A stretch of DNA of 25,656 nt. Origin: JAKFWI01 sp031398975 (GTDB taxonomy: Bacteria; Pseudomonadota; Alphaproteobacteria; Caulobacterales; Aquidulcibacteraceae). Shown here piece by piece: positions 6,585 to 13,719 of the stretch (position 1 is its first letter; each line of letters starts with the position of its first letter). The notes under the pieces are model-generated. The model did no database searches. It was given only the letters and a program-made list of their open reading frames with translations, and had not been told where the DNA came from. Location of the stretch: NCBI GenBank assembly GCA_031398975.1, contig JANNOI010000026.1, positions 1 through 25,656 of the forward strand, given 5' to 3'. The translations under genes were made by a program, and so were the position numbers.

Positions 6585-8786
6585 TCACTGCGCGCGGGGG
6601 CCCACATGGTCGAAGGCGGGCGGCACGTCCCCTTTCAGCGCCCGACCGCGCCCGGAAAGGCTCGGATTGCGCATGAAATAAGTGTGCGCCGAAAAGGGAT
6701 CCTCCAGCCCGCTCAGATCGACGCGGGTGTAGGAGCCGTCGGGGTTCATGTACCAGCTCTGCGCCTCGTCGTTCAGGTTCGCCACCAGGATCTGGTCGAG
6801 AACCTGCTGATGGACGGTGGGGTTTTCAATAGGACACAAGACCTCCACCCGCCGATCGAGATTGCGGGGCATCCAGTCGGCGGAGGACAGAAAGAGCTTT
6901 GCATTCGGGTTGGGCAGGCCGGCCCCGTCCCCGAACGCCACGATCCGGGAATGCTCCAGGAAGCGCCCGACGATGGATTTCACCTGGATGTTGTCGCTCA
7001 AGCCCGGCACGCGCGGCCGCAGGCAGCAGATGCCGCGCACGATCAGCTCGATTCGCACCCCCGCCTGGCTCGCTCGATAAAGCGCATCGATGATTTCAGG
7101 GTCCACCAGCGCGTTGAGCTTCGCCCAGATCACTCCGGGCCGGCCCTCTTTCACGTGCGCGACCTCGGCGCCGATCAGCTCGAGGAGGCGCGCCTTCAAG
7201 GTGATGGGCGAGAGCGCGATCCGCTCCAGATGCGGGGGTCGGGCGTAGCCGGTGATGTAGTTGAACACCCGCCCCGCATCGCGCCCGAGCGCGGGATCGG
7301 CGGTGAAGAGCGAGAGGTCGGTATAGATGCGCGCGGTGATCGGGTGGTAATTGCCGGTGCCGAAATGGGTGTAGGTGCGCAGACCCTCCGCCTCGCGGCG
7401 CACCACGAGGCTCACCTTGGCGTGGGTCTTGTAATCCACAAACCCGTAGACCACCGAAACCCCGGCGCGCTCCAGATCGCGCGCCCAGCGCAGATTGGCC
7501 TCCTCGTCGAAGCGGGCCTTGATCTCGATCAGGGCGGTGACGTTCTTGCCGGCCTCGGCCGCCTCCACCAGCGCGGCGACGATCGGGGAGTTCTTGGAGG
7601 TGCGGTAGAGCGTCTGTTTGACGGCGGCGACGTTGGGATCGGCCGCGGCCTGGCGCAGGAACTGCACCACCGCGTCGAAGCTCTCATAGGGGTGGTGGAT
7701 CAGCATGTCCTTGGCGCGGATGGCCGCGAAGCAATCGCCGCCGAAATCCTTGATCCGTTCGGGAAAGCGCGGCTCGTAGGGAGTGAATTTCAGGTCCGGC
7801 CGGTCGTCGACGATCAGCTCTGAAAGCTGGGCGAGCCCCAGCATGCCCTCCGCGATCACAACGTCCGAGGCCGCCGCCTGCAGCTTCTCGATGATGAAGG
7901 CGCGCAGATCGGCCGGCATGGCGGCCTCGATCTTCAGCCGCACGATCTCGCCCAGCCGGCGCTGCTTCAGCATGGACTGGAACTCGCGGACGAGGTCTTC
8001 GGCCTCCTCCTCAATCTCCACGTCGCTGTCGCGCACGACGCGGAACGCCCCGCTCGCCACGCGCTCATAGCCGGAGAAGAGCATGTCCAGGAACAGGGTG
8101 AGCACCGTCTCCAGCGCCACGAACCGCACGCCTTGCTTGCCGGGGGCGGCTTTGTCCGCCGGCAGACGCAGGAAGCGCTCGACCTGGGTGGGCACGGGCA
8201 AGAGCGCGTTCAGCGTGCGCCCGTCCTCCTTGCGCCGCAGCTTCAGCGCCAGCGCGAAGCCGAGATTGGGGATGAACGGGAACGGATGGGCGGGGTCGAT
8301 CGCCAGCGGCGTCAGCAGGGGAAAGATGCGGGCCAGGAACTGGCTCTGCAGCCACGCTTTCTCCGCGGCCGACAAATCCTCCCCGTCCGCCACCACAAGG
8401 CCGTTGGCCCGCAATTGCGCGCGCAGCGCGCTCCAGCGCTCCTGCTGCTGGATCATCAGGGCGTTCGCCGCCGCGCCCACTTTTTCAAGCTGCTCGGCGG
8501 GGGTGAGGCCGTCCTGGCTCGGCGTGGTGAGCCCGGCGCGCACCTGCTCGTGCAGGCCCGCCACGCGCACCATGTAGAATTCGTCCAGATTGTTGGCCGA
8601 GATCGAGAGGAACCGGAGCTGCTCGAGAAGCGGGTGGGCGGGGTTTTCCGCCTCCTCCAGCACGCGGGTGTTGAAGGCGAGCCAGGAGAGTTCGCGGTTT
8701 ATAAAGCGCTGGGGCGCATCCGCGGGGACGGCGCCGGCCTGCCCGTTCGGGGCGGCGCGCTTTTTTTGCACTCTGGTTTCGCTCAT
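6585..8786 (-). CDS. ppk: Polyphosphate kinase 1
   Basis: 733 residues, typical of PPK1. Reversibly makes polyphosphate from the gamma-phosphate of ATP at the inner membrane. The order is N domain (FINRELSWLAFNTRVLEEA, 28-46; SANNLDEFYMVRVAG, 63-77), head domain, then two phospholipase-D-like catalytic domains. The phosphohistidine is H455 in DYKTHAKVSLV (H435 in E. coli). The second essential histidine is H612 in FLEHSRIVAFG (H592 in E. coli). THFGTGNYHPITARIYTDLS (473-492) is a family signature. The ATG at 8786 overlaps the hdaA stop as ATGA, so translation is probably coupled to hdaA. ppx follows 25 bases downstream. No key residue is missing. Confidence 0.97.
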   Translation of the reverse strand: MSETRVQKKRAAPNGQAGAVPADAPQRFINRELSWLAFNTRVLEEAENPAHPLLEQLRFLSISANNLDEFYMVRVAGLHEQVRAGLTTPSQDGLTPAEQLEKVGAAANALMIQQQERWSALRAQLRANGLVVADGEDLSAAEKAWLQSQFLARIFPLLTPLAIDPAHPFPFIPNLGFALALKLRRKEDGRTLNALLPVPTQVERFLRLPADKAAPGKQGVRFVALETVLTLFLDMLFSGYERVASGAFRVVRDSDVEIEEEAEDLVREFQSMLKQRRLGEIVRLKIEAAMPADLRAFIIEKLQAAASDVVIAEGMLGLAQLSELIVDDRPDLKFTPYEPRFPERIKDFGGDCFAAIRAKDMLIHHPYESFDAVVQFLRQAAADPNVAAVKQTLYRTSKNSPIVAALVEAAEAGKNVTALIEIKARFDEEANLRWARDLERAGVSVVYGFVDYKTHAKVSLVVRREAEGLRTYTHFGTGNYHPITARIYTDLSLFTADPALGRDAGRVFNYITGYARPPHLERIALSPITLKARLLELIGAEVAHVKEGRPGVIWAKLNALVDPEIIDALYRASQAGVRIELIVRGICCLRPRVPGLSDNIQVKSIVGRFLEHSRIVAFGDGAGLPNPNAKLFLSSADWMPRNLDRRVEVLCPIENPTVHQQVLDQILVANLNDEAQSWYMNPDGSYTRVDLSGLEDPFSAHTYFMRNPSLSGRGRALKGDVPPAFDHVGPRAQ

Positions 8787-9502
8787 ACCGCCTCGCTCGC
8801 CCCAGTCGTCGCTTCCAGCGGCGCGGCCTCGGGGCCCGCCGCTTCGAGGCGGCGCAACGCCTCGCGCGCCATGTCGTACGGCACGGGGTGGGCGCCGGCG
8901 ACCATCAGCCGGTCCAATTCCCCCGCCAGCGCCTGGGCCGCCGCGAACGACCGCTCCATGTGCTGGGCCATATAGCGCGCGACGTTATCCCTCAGTTTCA
9001 TGAACCGGTTGCGACATAGCCGCTGCAGCAGCGCGGCCAGCAGCGCCTCGTCCGGCTCCCCGATCTCGGCCACCGGCAGCGCGGCGAGGCGCGAGCGCAG
9101 ATCGGCGATCTGCACCGGCCACTCCCCCGGCGGCGCCCGCCCCACCAGCAAAAGCGCCCCGCCCTGGTCGCGCGCGAGATCGAGCAGCATCAGGAACGAA
9201 GCGTCGTCGCGCGCGCCGTCTGCGCCGTCCAGCACGAGGCGGCCCTGAAAGGCGTGGAAAGCGGCTTGCGCCTCAAGCGGCCCTACCGCGACCGCGAGCG
9301 CGCCCGCCTGGGCTTGCCGCGCCCAGCGGCGCGCCAGCAGGCTTTTGCCGGCCCCGGCCGGGCCGGTGAGCGCCAGCGCCCCTCCGGGCCAGGAATCCCA
9401 ACGGCGCAGCTGCTCGGCGGCGTCGCTATTGCTCTCGGAAACCAGAAAGCCGGCTTCGTCATCCTCGGACAAGGCGTCGAACAGGCGCGGCTGATCGTTC
9501 AT
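8783..9502 (-). CDS. hdaA: DnaA regulatory inactivator HdaA
   Basis: 239 residues from the ATG at 9502; an upstream in-frame start at 9610 would add a tail that looks non-coding. DnaA-like AAA+ protein without a DNA-binding domain. With the replisome clamp it stimulates ATP hydrolysis by DnaA and so limits initiation to once per cycle. Residues 4-11, QPRLFDAL, form a clamp-binding motif, which fixes the start. Walker A is GPAGAGKS (47-54), the Walker B equivalent LVLDGAD (89-95), and the arginine-finger region DLRSRL (134-139). The C-terminal tail is alanine-rich. It overlaps ppk by ATGA and lies 141 bases downstream of the DUF2066 gene. In Caulobacter hdaA is directly activated by DnaA; two TCCACA cores upstream may serve that here. 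Confidence 0.9.
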   Translation of the reverse strand: MNDQPRLFDALSEDDEAGFLVSESNSDAAEQLRRWDSWPGGALALTGPAGAGKSLLARRWARQAQAGALAVAVGPLEAQAAFHAFQGRLVLDGADGARDDASFLMLLDLARDQGGALLLVGRAPPGEWPVQIADLRSRLAALPVAEIGEPDEALLAALLQRLCRNRFMKLRDNVARYMAQHMERSFAAAQALAGELDRLMVAGAHPVPYDMAREALRRLEAAGPEAAPLEATTGASEAV

Positions 9503-9511
9503 CACCCGGCG

Positions 9512-9591
9512 ATCTCCACACCCCCCGGGGCTGGCCGGAACCAAGCGGCGATCCGCAGGGCCGAATCGTTCATGCCATAATCTGTGGAGGA
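9512..9591. promoter_or_regulatory. Candidate pair of DnaA boxes upstream of hdaA
   Basis: ATCTCCACA on the plus strand (9512-9520) and TCCTCCACA on the minus strand (9591-9583) each match TTATCCACA at 7 of 9 positions and share the TCCACA core. They face each other inside the 141-bp gap between the DUF2066 gene and hdaA. A GANTC methylation-type site (GAATC, 9563-9567) lies between them. Function is inferred only from known DnaA activation of Caulobacter hdaA. Confidence 0.35.
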
Positions 9592-9643
9592 TTTCACCCC
9601 CGGCGCGCAATGCGGGACGCCGGGACCCGCGCAGAGAGAATTC

Positions 9644-10705
9644 TCAAACCGGCGCGGGGCGCAGAATTAAGCCCTGGCCCGCCCGCTCCACCAGCACCCC
9701 GTAGCGGCGCAGCTCCGCCTGCAATTGCTCGGGAGAGCCGGTGTAGGAGAAGCTGAGCGTCGCGCCGTTTTTCGAGACCGCCTCGATCCGGATCTCGGAG
9801 ATCAGGGTGGAGGCGGCCCCCTCCAGGCCCCGCTTGAGCCGCGCCCATTGGGCCTGGCCTTCATAGAGCGCAGAGGCCGAAACGCGCGCGCGCTGGCCCC
9901 CGCCGGTGGCGAGGCGGCTTTTCCACTCCGTCTGCACCCGGGCGTTGGCGGCGTCCGCCAGGCGCTGGAACGCGGCGGCCAGGCCCTGCTCGCCCGGATT
10001 AGCGCTCGCCGAGAGCTGGCCGCGCGGACGCACCGCCTGGCTTGCGCCCACTTCCGTCAGCTCCACGATCACCGAAGCGCCGGTGACGCGTGCGGCCGCA
10101 TAAAGCGCCGAAGTGGCCCCCGCCGCGCCTGCCGCCGCTTGCGCGCGGCCCCAGTCGGGGGCGCCCGTGAGGTCGGCGGGCGCGACCGCCACCGGCACGA
10201 GATCCTCCGCAAAGCCCCCTTGCGCCCAGGCCTGGCGCCAGAGCGTGGTGAGCTCGGGCGAGCCCCCTTGCAGCAGCGGGACCACCAGGATCGGGGCGGT
10301 GCGGGTGTCCACCACGCTGAGGCCGCGGTCGCGCAACGCCTTGCGGATGCCGGAGGGATCGAAATTCACCGCCAGGCGCGCGATATAGCGGGTGCCGCTG
10401 CGCCGCTCTTCCTCGATATCGACGCCGGCGACCAGCCGATCGAGCTGGGGATCCTGCAGCGCGGGGACCCCGCCCTGGCGCGCCAGTTCGTCCGGCAAGG
10501 TGAGGCGGCGGACCACCCGCTCGAAAGCGAGCCGCTGGGCCTGGCGGAAGCCCAGATTGCGCGCCTGGGTGGCGTCGCTCGCCGTCACGTCCGCGCGCAC
10601 CCCGGATACGGAATAGACATCCCCCCGCCCCGCCGCGCTTGCGGGGGCCGCGAAGAAGGCGCACAGACCGGCCAGGAGCGTCGCGTACAGCACGGATAAG
10701 CGCAT
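9644..10705 (-). CDS. Exported DUF2066 protein of unknown function
   Basis: 353 residues from the ATG at 10705, preceded by AAGGA (10718-10714) with 8-base spacing. An earlier in-frame start at 10801 reads through the purM upstream region and is unlikely. A signal peptide is clear: basic MR, hydrophobic 3-20, then PASA with cleavage after about residue 24 or 25. The mature part looks like DUF2066: GVRADVTASDATQARNLGFRQAQRLAFERVVRRLT at the N-terminus, RYIARLAVNFDPSGIRKALRDRGL, then TAPILVVPLLQG. The C-terminal half is alanine/glycine-rich with no catalytic motif I recognise. Expected location is the periplasm. It lies upstream of hdaA on the same strand and diverges from purM. Family assignment is good; function is unknown in general. 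Confidence 0.8.
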   Translation of the reverse strand: MRLSVLYATLLAGLCAFFAAPASAAGRGDVYSVSGVRADVTASDATQARNLGFRQAQRLAFERVVRRLTLPDELARQGGVPALQDPQLDRLVAGVDIEEERRSGTRYIARLAVNFDPSGIRKALRDRGLSVVDTRTAPILVVPLLQGGSPELTTLWRQAWAQGGFAEDLVPVAVAPADLTGAPDWGRAQAAAGAAGATSALYAAARVTGASVIVELTEVGASQAVRPRGQLSASANPGEQGLAAAFQRLADAANARVQTEWKSRLATGGGQRARVSASALYEGQAQWARLKRGLEGAASTLISEIRIEAVSKNGATLSFSYTGSPEQLQAELRRYGVLVERAGQGLILRPAPV

Positions 10706-10715
10706 CTTGTTTTTC

Positions 10716-10744
10716 CTTCGCGGGCCGGCTTCGCTTCTCTCTAG
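10716..10744 (+). promoter_or_regulatory. Possible purM promoter
   Basis: CTTCGC (10716-10721) and CTCTAG (10739-10744) are separated by 17 bases in the 83-bp region between the divergent DUF2066 gene and purM. Both hexamers match the alphaproteobacterial consensus at 4 of 6, and the -35 is the same hexamer as proposed for xseA. The predicted transcript would have a leader of roughly 38 bases. Weak evidence on its own. Confidence 0.3.
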
Positions 10745-10788
10745 CAATCCCCGGAACCGGCCGGAAGGCCGATCAGCCCCTCTTCCGC

Positions 10789-11823
10789 ATGCCCGCTCCA
10801 TCCGATAAGCCCGCCCCCCTCACCTATCGCGACGCCGGCGTCGATATCGCCGAGGGCGCCCGGCTGGTGGACCTGATCGGCCCCGCCGCGCGCGCCACCG
10901 CCCGCGCAGGCTCCGACGCCGCGCTCGGGGGCTTCGCCGCCGCGTTCGACTTGAAGGCCGCGGGCTTCAAGGACCCCATCCTGCTCGCGGCGACCGACGG
11001 GGTGGGCACCAAGTTGAAAATAGCCATCGAGACGGGCCGCCACGATACGATCGGGATCGATCTGGTGGCGATGTGCGTCAACGACCTCCTGGCCCAGGGC
11101 GGGGAGCCGCTGATGTTCCTCGATTATTTCGCCACCGGCGCGCTCGATGCGCGCGCCGGCGCGGTGATCGTGGGCGGGATCGCGGAGGGCTGCCGCCAGG
11201 CGGGCTGCGCGCTCGCGGGCGGGGAGACGGCCGAGATGCCGGGCTTTTACGGTCCGGGCGATTACGATCTGGCGGGCTTCGCGCTGGGCGCCGCCGAGCG
11301 CGGGGGCCTGCTGCCGCGGCTGGACGCGATTGCGGCGGGGGATGGGCTGGTGGGCGTGGCCTCCAGCGGGCTGCATGCGAACGGCTTTTCCCTGGCGCGC
11401 GCGATCGTGGCCCGCACCGGCCTTGGGTGGGACGCGCCCGCCCCGTTCGCGCCGGAGGTTACGCTGGGCGCGGCGCTGCTGACGCCCACCCGCATCTATG
11501 TGCGCGCGCTGCTGCCGCTGATCCGCGCCGGACGCATCAAGGGGCTCGCCCACATCACCGGCGGCGGGCTGCTGGAAAACGTGCCGCGCGCGCTGCCGGG
11601 GGAACTGGCGGCGGGGATCGACTGGTCCTCCTGGACACGGCCCGGCGTGTTCGACTGGTTGCAGCAGGAAGGCGCCGTTCCGGAACCCGAGATGCGCGCC
11701 GCGTTCAATCTGGGCGTCGGCATGGTGTGCGTGACGGGGCCGGAGGATGGGGGCGCGGTCGCAGCGGCGCTGGAGGCGGCGGGCGAGCGCGCTTTCCCGA
11801 TCGGGGTGGTGGTGGAGGCGTGA
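10789..11823 (+). CDS. purM: Phosphoribosylformylglycinamidine cyclo-ligase
   Basis: 344 residues, standard length. AIR synthetase of de novo purine synthesis: uses ATP to close the imidazole ring of FGAM, giving AIR, in the cytoplasm. The start is the ATG at 10789, giving MPAPSDKPAPLTYRDAGVDI; the conserved family start TYRDAGVDIAEG follows directly. Other motifs: LLAATDGVGTKLKIA (ATP/phosphate site), DLVAMCVNDLLAQGGEPLMF, GGETAEMPGFY and ITGGGLLENVPRALP. No strong ribosome site is seen next to the ATG. It heads a two-gene operon, overlapping purN by one base (TGATG), so the two non-adjacent steps of the pathway are made together, as in many bacteria. Confidence 0.97.
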   Translation: MPAPSDKPAPLTYRDAGVDIAEGARLVDLIGPAARATARAGSDAALGGFAAAFDLKAAGFKDPILLAATDGVGTKLKIAIETGRHDTIGIDLVAMCVNDLLAQGGEPLMFLDYFATGALDARAGAVIVGGIAEGCRQAGCALAGGETAEMPGFYGPGDYDLAGFALGAAERGGLLPRLDAIAAGDGLVGVASSGLHANGFSLARAIVARTGLGWDAPAPFAPEVTLGAALLTPTRIYVRALLPLIRAGRIKGLAHITGGGLLENVPRALPGELAAGIDWSSWTRPGVFDWLQQEGAVPEPEMRAAFNLGVGMVCVTGPEDGGAVAAALEAAGERAFPIGVVVEA

Positions 11824-12473
11824 TGCGCGCGACGGCGGTGCTGATCTCGGGCCGGGGCTCAAACCTCGCCGCCCTGCTGCAGGGGGCCGAACAAGGCGCG
11901 CCCTACGCCGTTCGCGTGGTGATCTCCAACAACCCGGAAGCTCCAGGCCTGGCGCGCGCGATCGAGGCGGGCGTGGAGGCGCTGGCGATCGACCACCGCC
12001 CGTTCGGGGAAGACCGCGCGGCGTTCGAGCGTGTGGTGGACGGGGCGCTGCGCGCGCGCGGGATCGAGCTGGTGGCGCTGGCGGGTTTCATGCGCGTGCT
12101 GAGCCCGGTCCTGGCGCAGGCCTGGGCGGGGCGTATGGTGAACATCCACCCCTCGCTGCTGCCCCTGTTTCCCGGCCTGGACACCCACCGGCGCGCGCTG
12201 GCCGCAGGCGTGCGCGTGCATGGCGCGAGCGTGCATTACGTCACCGACGGCGTGGACCAGGGCCCGATCATCGGCCAGGCGGCGGTGCCCGTCTTCCCCG
12301 ACGATAGCCCCGAAACACTCGCCGCACGCGTGCTGGAGGCTGAGCGGGTGCTCTACCCCAATTGCCTGGCGCTGGCGGCGCAGGGGCGCGGCGGGGAGGT
12401 GCGCGGCTTCGCGCCCCCGCGGGACCGCGCGGTGCTGCTGAACGGCTTCCTGCCGGACGCGCCCTCGGATTAG
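11823..12473 (+). CDS. purN: Phosphoribosylglycinamide formyltransferase
   Basis: 216 residues, standard length. GAR transformylase: passes a formyl group from 10-formyltetrahydrofolate to GAR. The ATG at 11823-11825 shares its A with the purM stop, suggesting coupled translation. The phosphate loop ISGRGSNLAALLQ is at 8-20. The folate-site run is FMRVLSPVLAQAWAGRMVNIHPSLLP (89-114). The catalytic triad is N107, H109 and D145, the last in TDGVDQGPII, spaced as in the E. coli enzyme (N106/H108/D144). It is followed by the palindrome cluster, then the convergent ndk gene. No anomaly. Confidence 0.97.
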   Translation: MRATAVLISGRGSNLAALLQGAEQGAPYAVRVVISNNPEAPGLARAIEAGVEALAIDHRPFGEDRAAFERVVDGALRARGIELVALAGFMRVLSPVLAQAWAGRMVNIHPSLLPLFPGLDTHRRALAAGVRVHGASVHYVTDGVDQGPIIGQAAVPVFPDDSPETLAARVLEAERVLYPNCLALAAQGRGGEVRGFAPPRDRAVLLNGFLPDAPSD

Positions 12474-12492
12474 CCTCCAATCCGTCGATCGC

Positions 12493-12686
12493 CAAGACAG
12501 CGGCCCGGCCTACACAAAGCGCTGTTGTCCTCCCGGCCGGAGCGCAGCGCAGAGCCGGGACCTTGTGGCGATTGCGCCCGGTCCCGCAGCAAGACAGGTA
12601 CCGGCCCTACACAGAACGCTGTTGTCTTCCCGGACGCGGCGAAGACGCGATCCGGGACCTTGTGGTGGTTGCGCCCGGTCCTGCAG
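12493..12686 (+). repeat. Tandem pair of 97-bp units, each carrying a 30-bp palindrome
   Basis: Unit 1 is 12493-12589 and unit 2 is 12590-12686: equal length, head to tail, about 79 percent identical by eye. Each starts CAAGACAG and ends with CCCGGTC(C/T)(C/T)GCAG. Each holds a 30-bp palindrome (12531-12560 and 12628-12657) with 7-base arms: TCCCGGC/GCCGGGA in unit 1 and TCCCGGA/TCCGGGA in unit 2. The arm change is compensatory, while the loop bases differ freely. This is a REP/BIME-like structure between the convergent purN and ndk genes. Palindromes of this sequence type are, from memory, common between genes in alphaproteobacteria. Confidence 0.85.
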
Positions 12687-12690
12687 GAGG

Positions 12691-12720
12691 TCCCGGCGCT
12701 GCGCTGCGCTTCGGCCGGGA
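12691..12720 (-). repeat. Third 30-bp palindrome, inverted copy of the unit 1 type
   Basis: The arms TCCCGGC (12691-12697) and GCCGGGA (12714-12720) enclose a loop that is the reverse complement of the 12531-12560 loop with two differences. The flank GGACAC on the right matches the reverse complement of the bases before the first palindrome. So the cluster is two direct and one inverted copy, the usual BIME arrangement. Confidence 0.8.
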
Positions 12721-12768
12721 GGACACAAATTGGGGCGCGGGAGCGTTTTGCGGCTTCTGCCGGCCCTG

Positions 12769-13191
12769 TCAGCCGACGATTTCTTCGTCTGCGAAGAAGA
12801 AGGCGATCTCGGTTCCCGCATTGTCGAGGCTGTCGGAGCCGTGCACGGAATTGGCCTCGATGCCGGAGGAATATTTGCGCCGGATGGTGCCGGGAGCGGC
12901 GGCGTAAGGGTTCGTGGCGCCCATGATGTCGCGGTAGCGCGCCACCGCATTATCCCCCTCGAGCACCTGCACCACGACGGGCCCCGACGTCATGAACTTC
13001 ACGAGGTCGGCGAAGAAGGGGCGCGCGGCGTGCACCGCATAAAAGCCCTCGGCCTGCTCGCGGCTCAGCCGGATGCGCTTCTGGGCCACGATCCGCAGCC
13101 CCGCATTCTCGATGAGGGCGTTGATCTCTCCGGTCAGACTGCGCGCGGTCGCGTCCGGTTTGAGGATGGAAAACGTGCGCTCGGCGGCCAT
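12769..13191 (-). CDS. ndk: Nucleoside diphosphate kinase
   Basis: 140 residues, exactly the usual bacterial length. Transfers the terminal phosphate of ATP to nucleoside diphosphates through a phosphohistidine, balancing (d)NTP pools. Seen: ERTFSILKPDA (4-14), VKFMTSGPVVVQVLEGDNAV (64-83), GTIRRKYS and the active-site NSVHGSD with H117. The ATG at 13191 follows GGGAG with 6-base spacing. A good promoter lies at 13250-13222, so ndk can be expressed apart from holC, which ends 75 bases upstream on the same strand. It converges on purN across the palindrome cluster. No anomaly. Confidence 0.98.
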   Translation of the reverse strand: MAAERTFSILKPDATARSLTGEINALIENAGLRIVAQKRIRLSREQAEGFYAVHAARPFFADLVKFMTSGPVVVQVLEGDNAVARYRDIMGATNPYAAAPGTIRRKYSSGIEANSVHGSDSLDNAGTEIAFFFADEEIVG

Positions 13192-13221
13192 GACGGGCTC
13201 CCACAGGAAAGCAGGGGCGCT

Positions 13222-13250
13222 CTATAGACGCAGCGGCCGGGATCGCCAAG
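13222..13250 (-). promoter_or_regulatory. Predicted promoter of ndk
   Basis: On the minus strand CTTGGC (13250-13245), 17 bases, then CTATAG (13227-13222): each hexamer differs from CTTGAC/CTATAT at one base. The transcript would start near 13215, giving a leader of about 24 bases that contains the ndk ribosome site GGGAG. The best promoter match I found in the window. Confidence 0.6.
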
Positions 13251-13266
13251 GCGGCGTGCGCGCGCT

Positions 13267-13719
13267 TCAGCCTTGCTTGACCCACCGCCCGGGGGCTTCC
13301 TCGCGCCAGAAGACGGCGTCCGCGCCCGCGCTCTTGGCCGCCCGCCAGCGGGCGCGCGCGCCCGCGAGCGCCGCCTCATCGGCGGCGTCGAATACGAGGC
13401 AAGCGCGTTCGAAGCGCTCGAAACCCTGGGGGTCGGCCCCGTCGATCACGAACAAGGCCTGGGCGGCGTTGGGATTATCGAGGTTGTCGGTCAGCCAGAC
13501 GGGCTGGGGCGCGCCCGCATCACGCCCGGCAAGGCCATGGGGCAGGAAGGCGTCGTCGCGATAGGTCCAGAGCTTGTCGTCCAGCGCTTCGAGCCGCGCG
13601 CGCACGCCCCCCCGCACCAGCGCCCGCCAGCCCCGCGCCAAGCACTTCTCCAGAAGCGGCGCGAGCGCGGCCTCGAGTCCGGAATGCTCCAGCTGGTAAA
13701 ACCAGAGCGCCCCGCTCAT
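13267..13719 (-). CDS. holC: DNA polymerase III chi subunit
   Basis: 150 residues from the ATG at 13719. Chi links the clamp-loader complex to single-strand binding protein at the replication fork. Seen: FYQLEHSGLEAALAPLLEKCLARGWRALV (7-35), LDDKLWTYRDDAFLPHG (46-62), PVWLTDNLDNPNAAQALFVID (73-93), LVFDAADEAALAGARARWRAAK, then the end EAPGRWVKQG; these are the family's conserved blocks. The start overlaps the pepA stop as ATGA, which decides it over the longer in-frame reading (to 13989) that runs inside pepA. The pepA-holC pair is a widespread bacterial arrangement. No anomaly. Confidence 0.93.
   Translation of the reverse strand: MSGALWFYQLEHSGLEAALAPLLEKCLARGWRALVRGGVRARLEALDDKLWTYRDDAFLPHGLAGRDAGAPQPVWLTDNLDNPNAAQALFVIDGADPQGFERFERACLVFDAADEAALAGARARWRAAKSAGADAVFWREEAPGRWVKQG

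Noticed and set aside
12362..13227. Several overlapping frames across the purN-ndk gap
   Set aside because: They read through the palindrome cluster and antisense to ndk; the tandem repeats explain their shared peptides.
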